Assembly: GCF_902706195.1 (NCBI RefSeq)
Contig: NZ_CACSJO010000011.1
Location: forward strand, 91,138-155,137
Direction of reading: 5' to 3'
DNA length: 64,000 nucleotides
Source: Novosphingobium sp. 18050
Lineage (GTDB): Bacteria > Pseudomonadota > Alphaproteobacteria > Sphingomonadales > Sphingomonadaceae
Made by a program: the position numbers and the translations under genes. The notes under the pieces are model-generated. The model worked only from the letters and a program-made list of their open reading frames with translations. It searched no databases and had not been told where the DNA came from. Each line of letters starts with the position of its first letter. The stretch's first letter is position 1. Positions 63,740 to 64,000 of this stretch are shown here, piece after piece.

Positions 63740-64000
63740 TGCCGGTGCCCGGCTGTTCGGACAAAATCTTTTCCCGTCCGCAACTTTCCAGCGCAACGAG
63801 TACGCGCGGTACGTAGACCTGATGCACGCATTATTCGGCTAGCTAACCAACGAGCAGCGCTGGAAAACCCAAGACCTTGTCGATGTGCTGAGCTTCCTCT
63901 GGGTAGCCCTCGCATCGGACAAGGAACGGAACGATGGAGACGTGCCGACATCGACCCAGGAAGCGACCCTAACCATTACCAGCTCCCGGAGCGAAACCCC
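63645..64000 (+). pseudogene. Unrecognised membrane-associated protein with an in-frame TAG, runs off the window
   Basis: A frame opens after a TGA at 63636 and gives one hydrophobic helix (VLSVVISILGTLYPIPVAWF), then a soluble part: LFGQNLFPSATFQRNEYARY, then VDLMHALFG. TAG follows at 63839-63841. The same frame then stays open (LTNEQRWKTQDLVDVLSFLW onward) to the window edge with natural-looking sequence. A GAG-to-TAG change would explain it. No start codon with a ribosome site is clear. Confidence 0.45.

Noticed and set aside
22582..63841. Pyrrolysine or programmed recoding of TAG
   Set aside because: Two amber codons in regions full of gene decay are better explained by mutation. No suppressor machinery is visible in the window.
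1..64000. CRISPR arrays, tRNA or rRNA genes
   Set aside because: No regularly spaced direct repeats and no tRNA T-loop or rRNA signature was found by eye. A covariance-model scan could not be run.

Overview
The window looks like a chromosomal stretch of an alphaproteobacterium of the order Sphingomonadales, most like Novosphingobium or Sphingobium. The evidence is high GC, four TonB-dependent or OprB-type outer-membrane uptake genes, an aromatic meta-cleavage cluster and sphingomonad-style dispersed repeats. The genus is inferred from gene content only; no rRNA, tRNA or CRISPR array was found.

Layout. 0-2.7 kb: the 3' part of a secreted phosphoesterase, a decayed LysR gene and an IS3 fragment. 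2.8-5.0 kb: a secreted catalase with an ankyrin partner. 5.1-12.6 kb: a complete mhp pathway for 3-(3-hydroxyphenyl)propionate degradation, in the order A-B-C-D-F-E, transcribed leftward from a divergent IclR-type regulator. A palindrome that is probably the MhpR operator lies between them. 12.7-14.9 kb: an exported amidohydrolase and a stand-alone receiver protein.

15.7-24.7 kb looks like a periplasmic sugar or polyol oxidation module. It has a GH79-like glycosidase, an internally deleted lactonase, a three-subunit FAD/cytochrome c dehydrogenase and two tandem OprB porins, one with an in-frame amber codon. 25.2-33.9 kb holds a leftward gene set: an M20 amidohydrolase, a TonB receptor, a YtcJ-like amidohydrolase, a CtlX/dimethylargininase-type hydrolase and ornithine cyclodeaminase. 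MarR and Lrp/AsnC regulators lie beside it. The set fits uptake and breakdown of an acylated or guanidino/ureido amino compound through citrulline or ornithine to proline.

34-44.4 kb is a graveyard of mobile elements (IS630, Tn3, IS5 and IS3 remnants). It surrounds a ROK repressor with a TonB receptor, and a LysR regulator with an SDR and a quinone-oxidoreductase-like enzyme. 44.5-48.65 kb is a thiamine salvage operon: TPP riboswitch, TonB receptor, kinase and PnuC-type transporter. 48.7-53.5 kb has a transglutaminase-like exported protein, a WGR protein and a MASE1 histidine kinase with a FixJ-type regulator.

53.7-64 kb is the least explained part. It contains scars of a yhaO-yhaN-like nuclease pair, pyrC, two unrecognised cytoplasmic proteins, an LprI-like lipoprotein, a 1151-residue nuclease/RNase H-like/helicase fusion and a damaged gene at the right edge. 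A 38-base motif occurs three times here, always on the + strand. Two copies lie just after strong terminators and two lie upstream of the unrecognised genes. This is the best candidate in the window for something undescribed.
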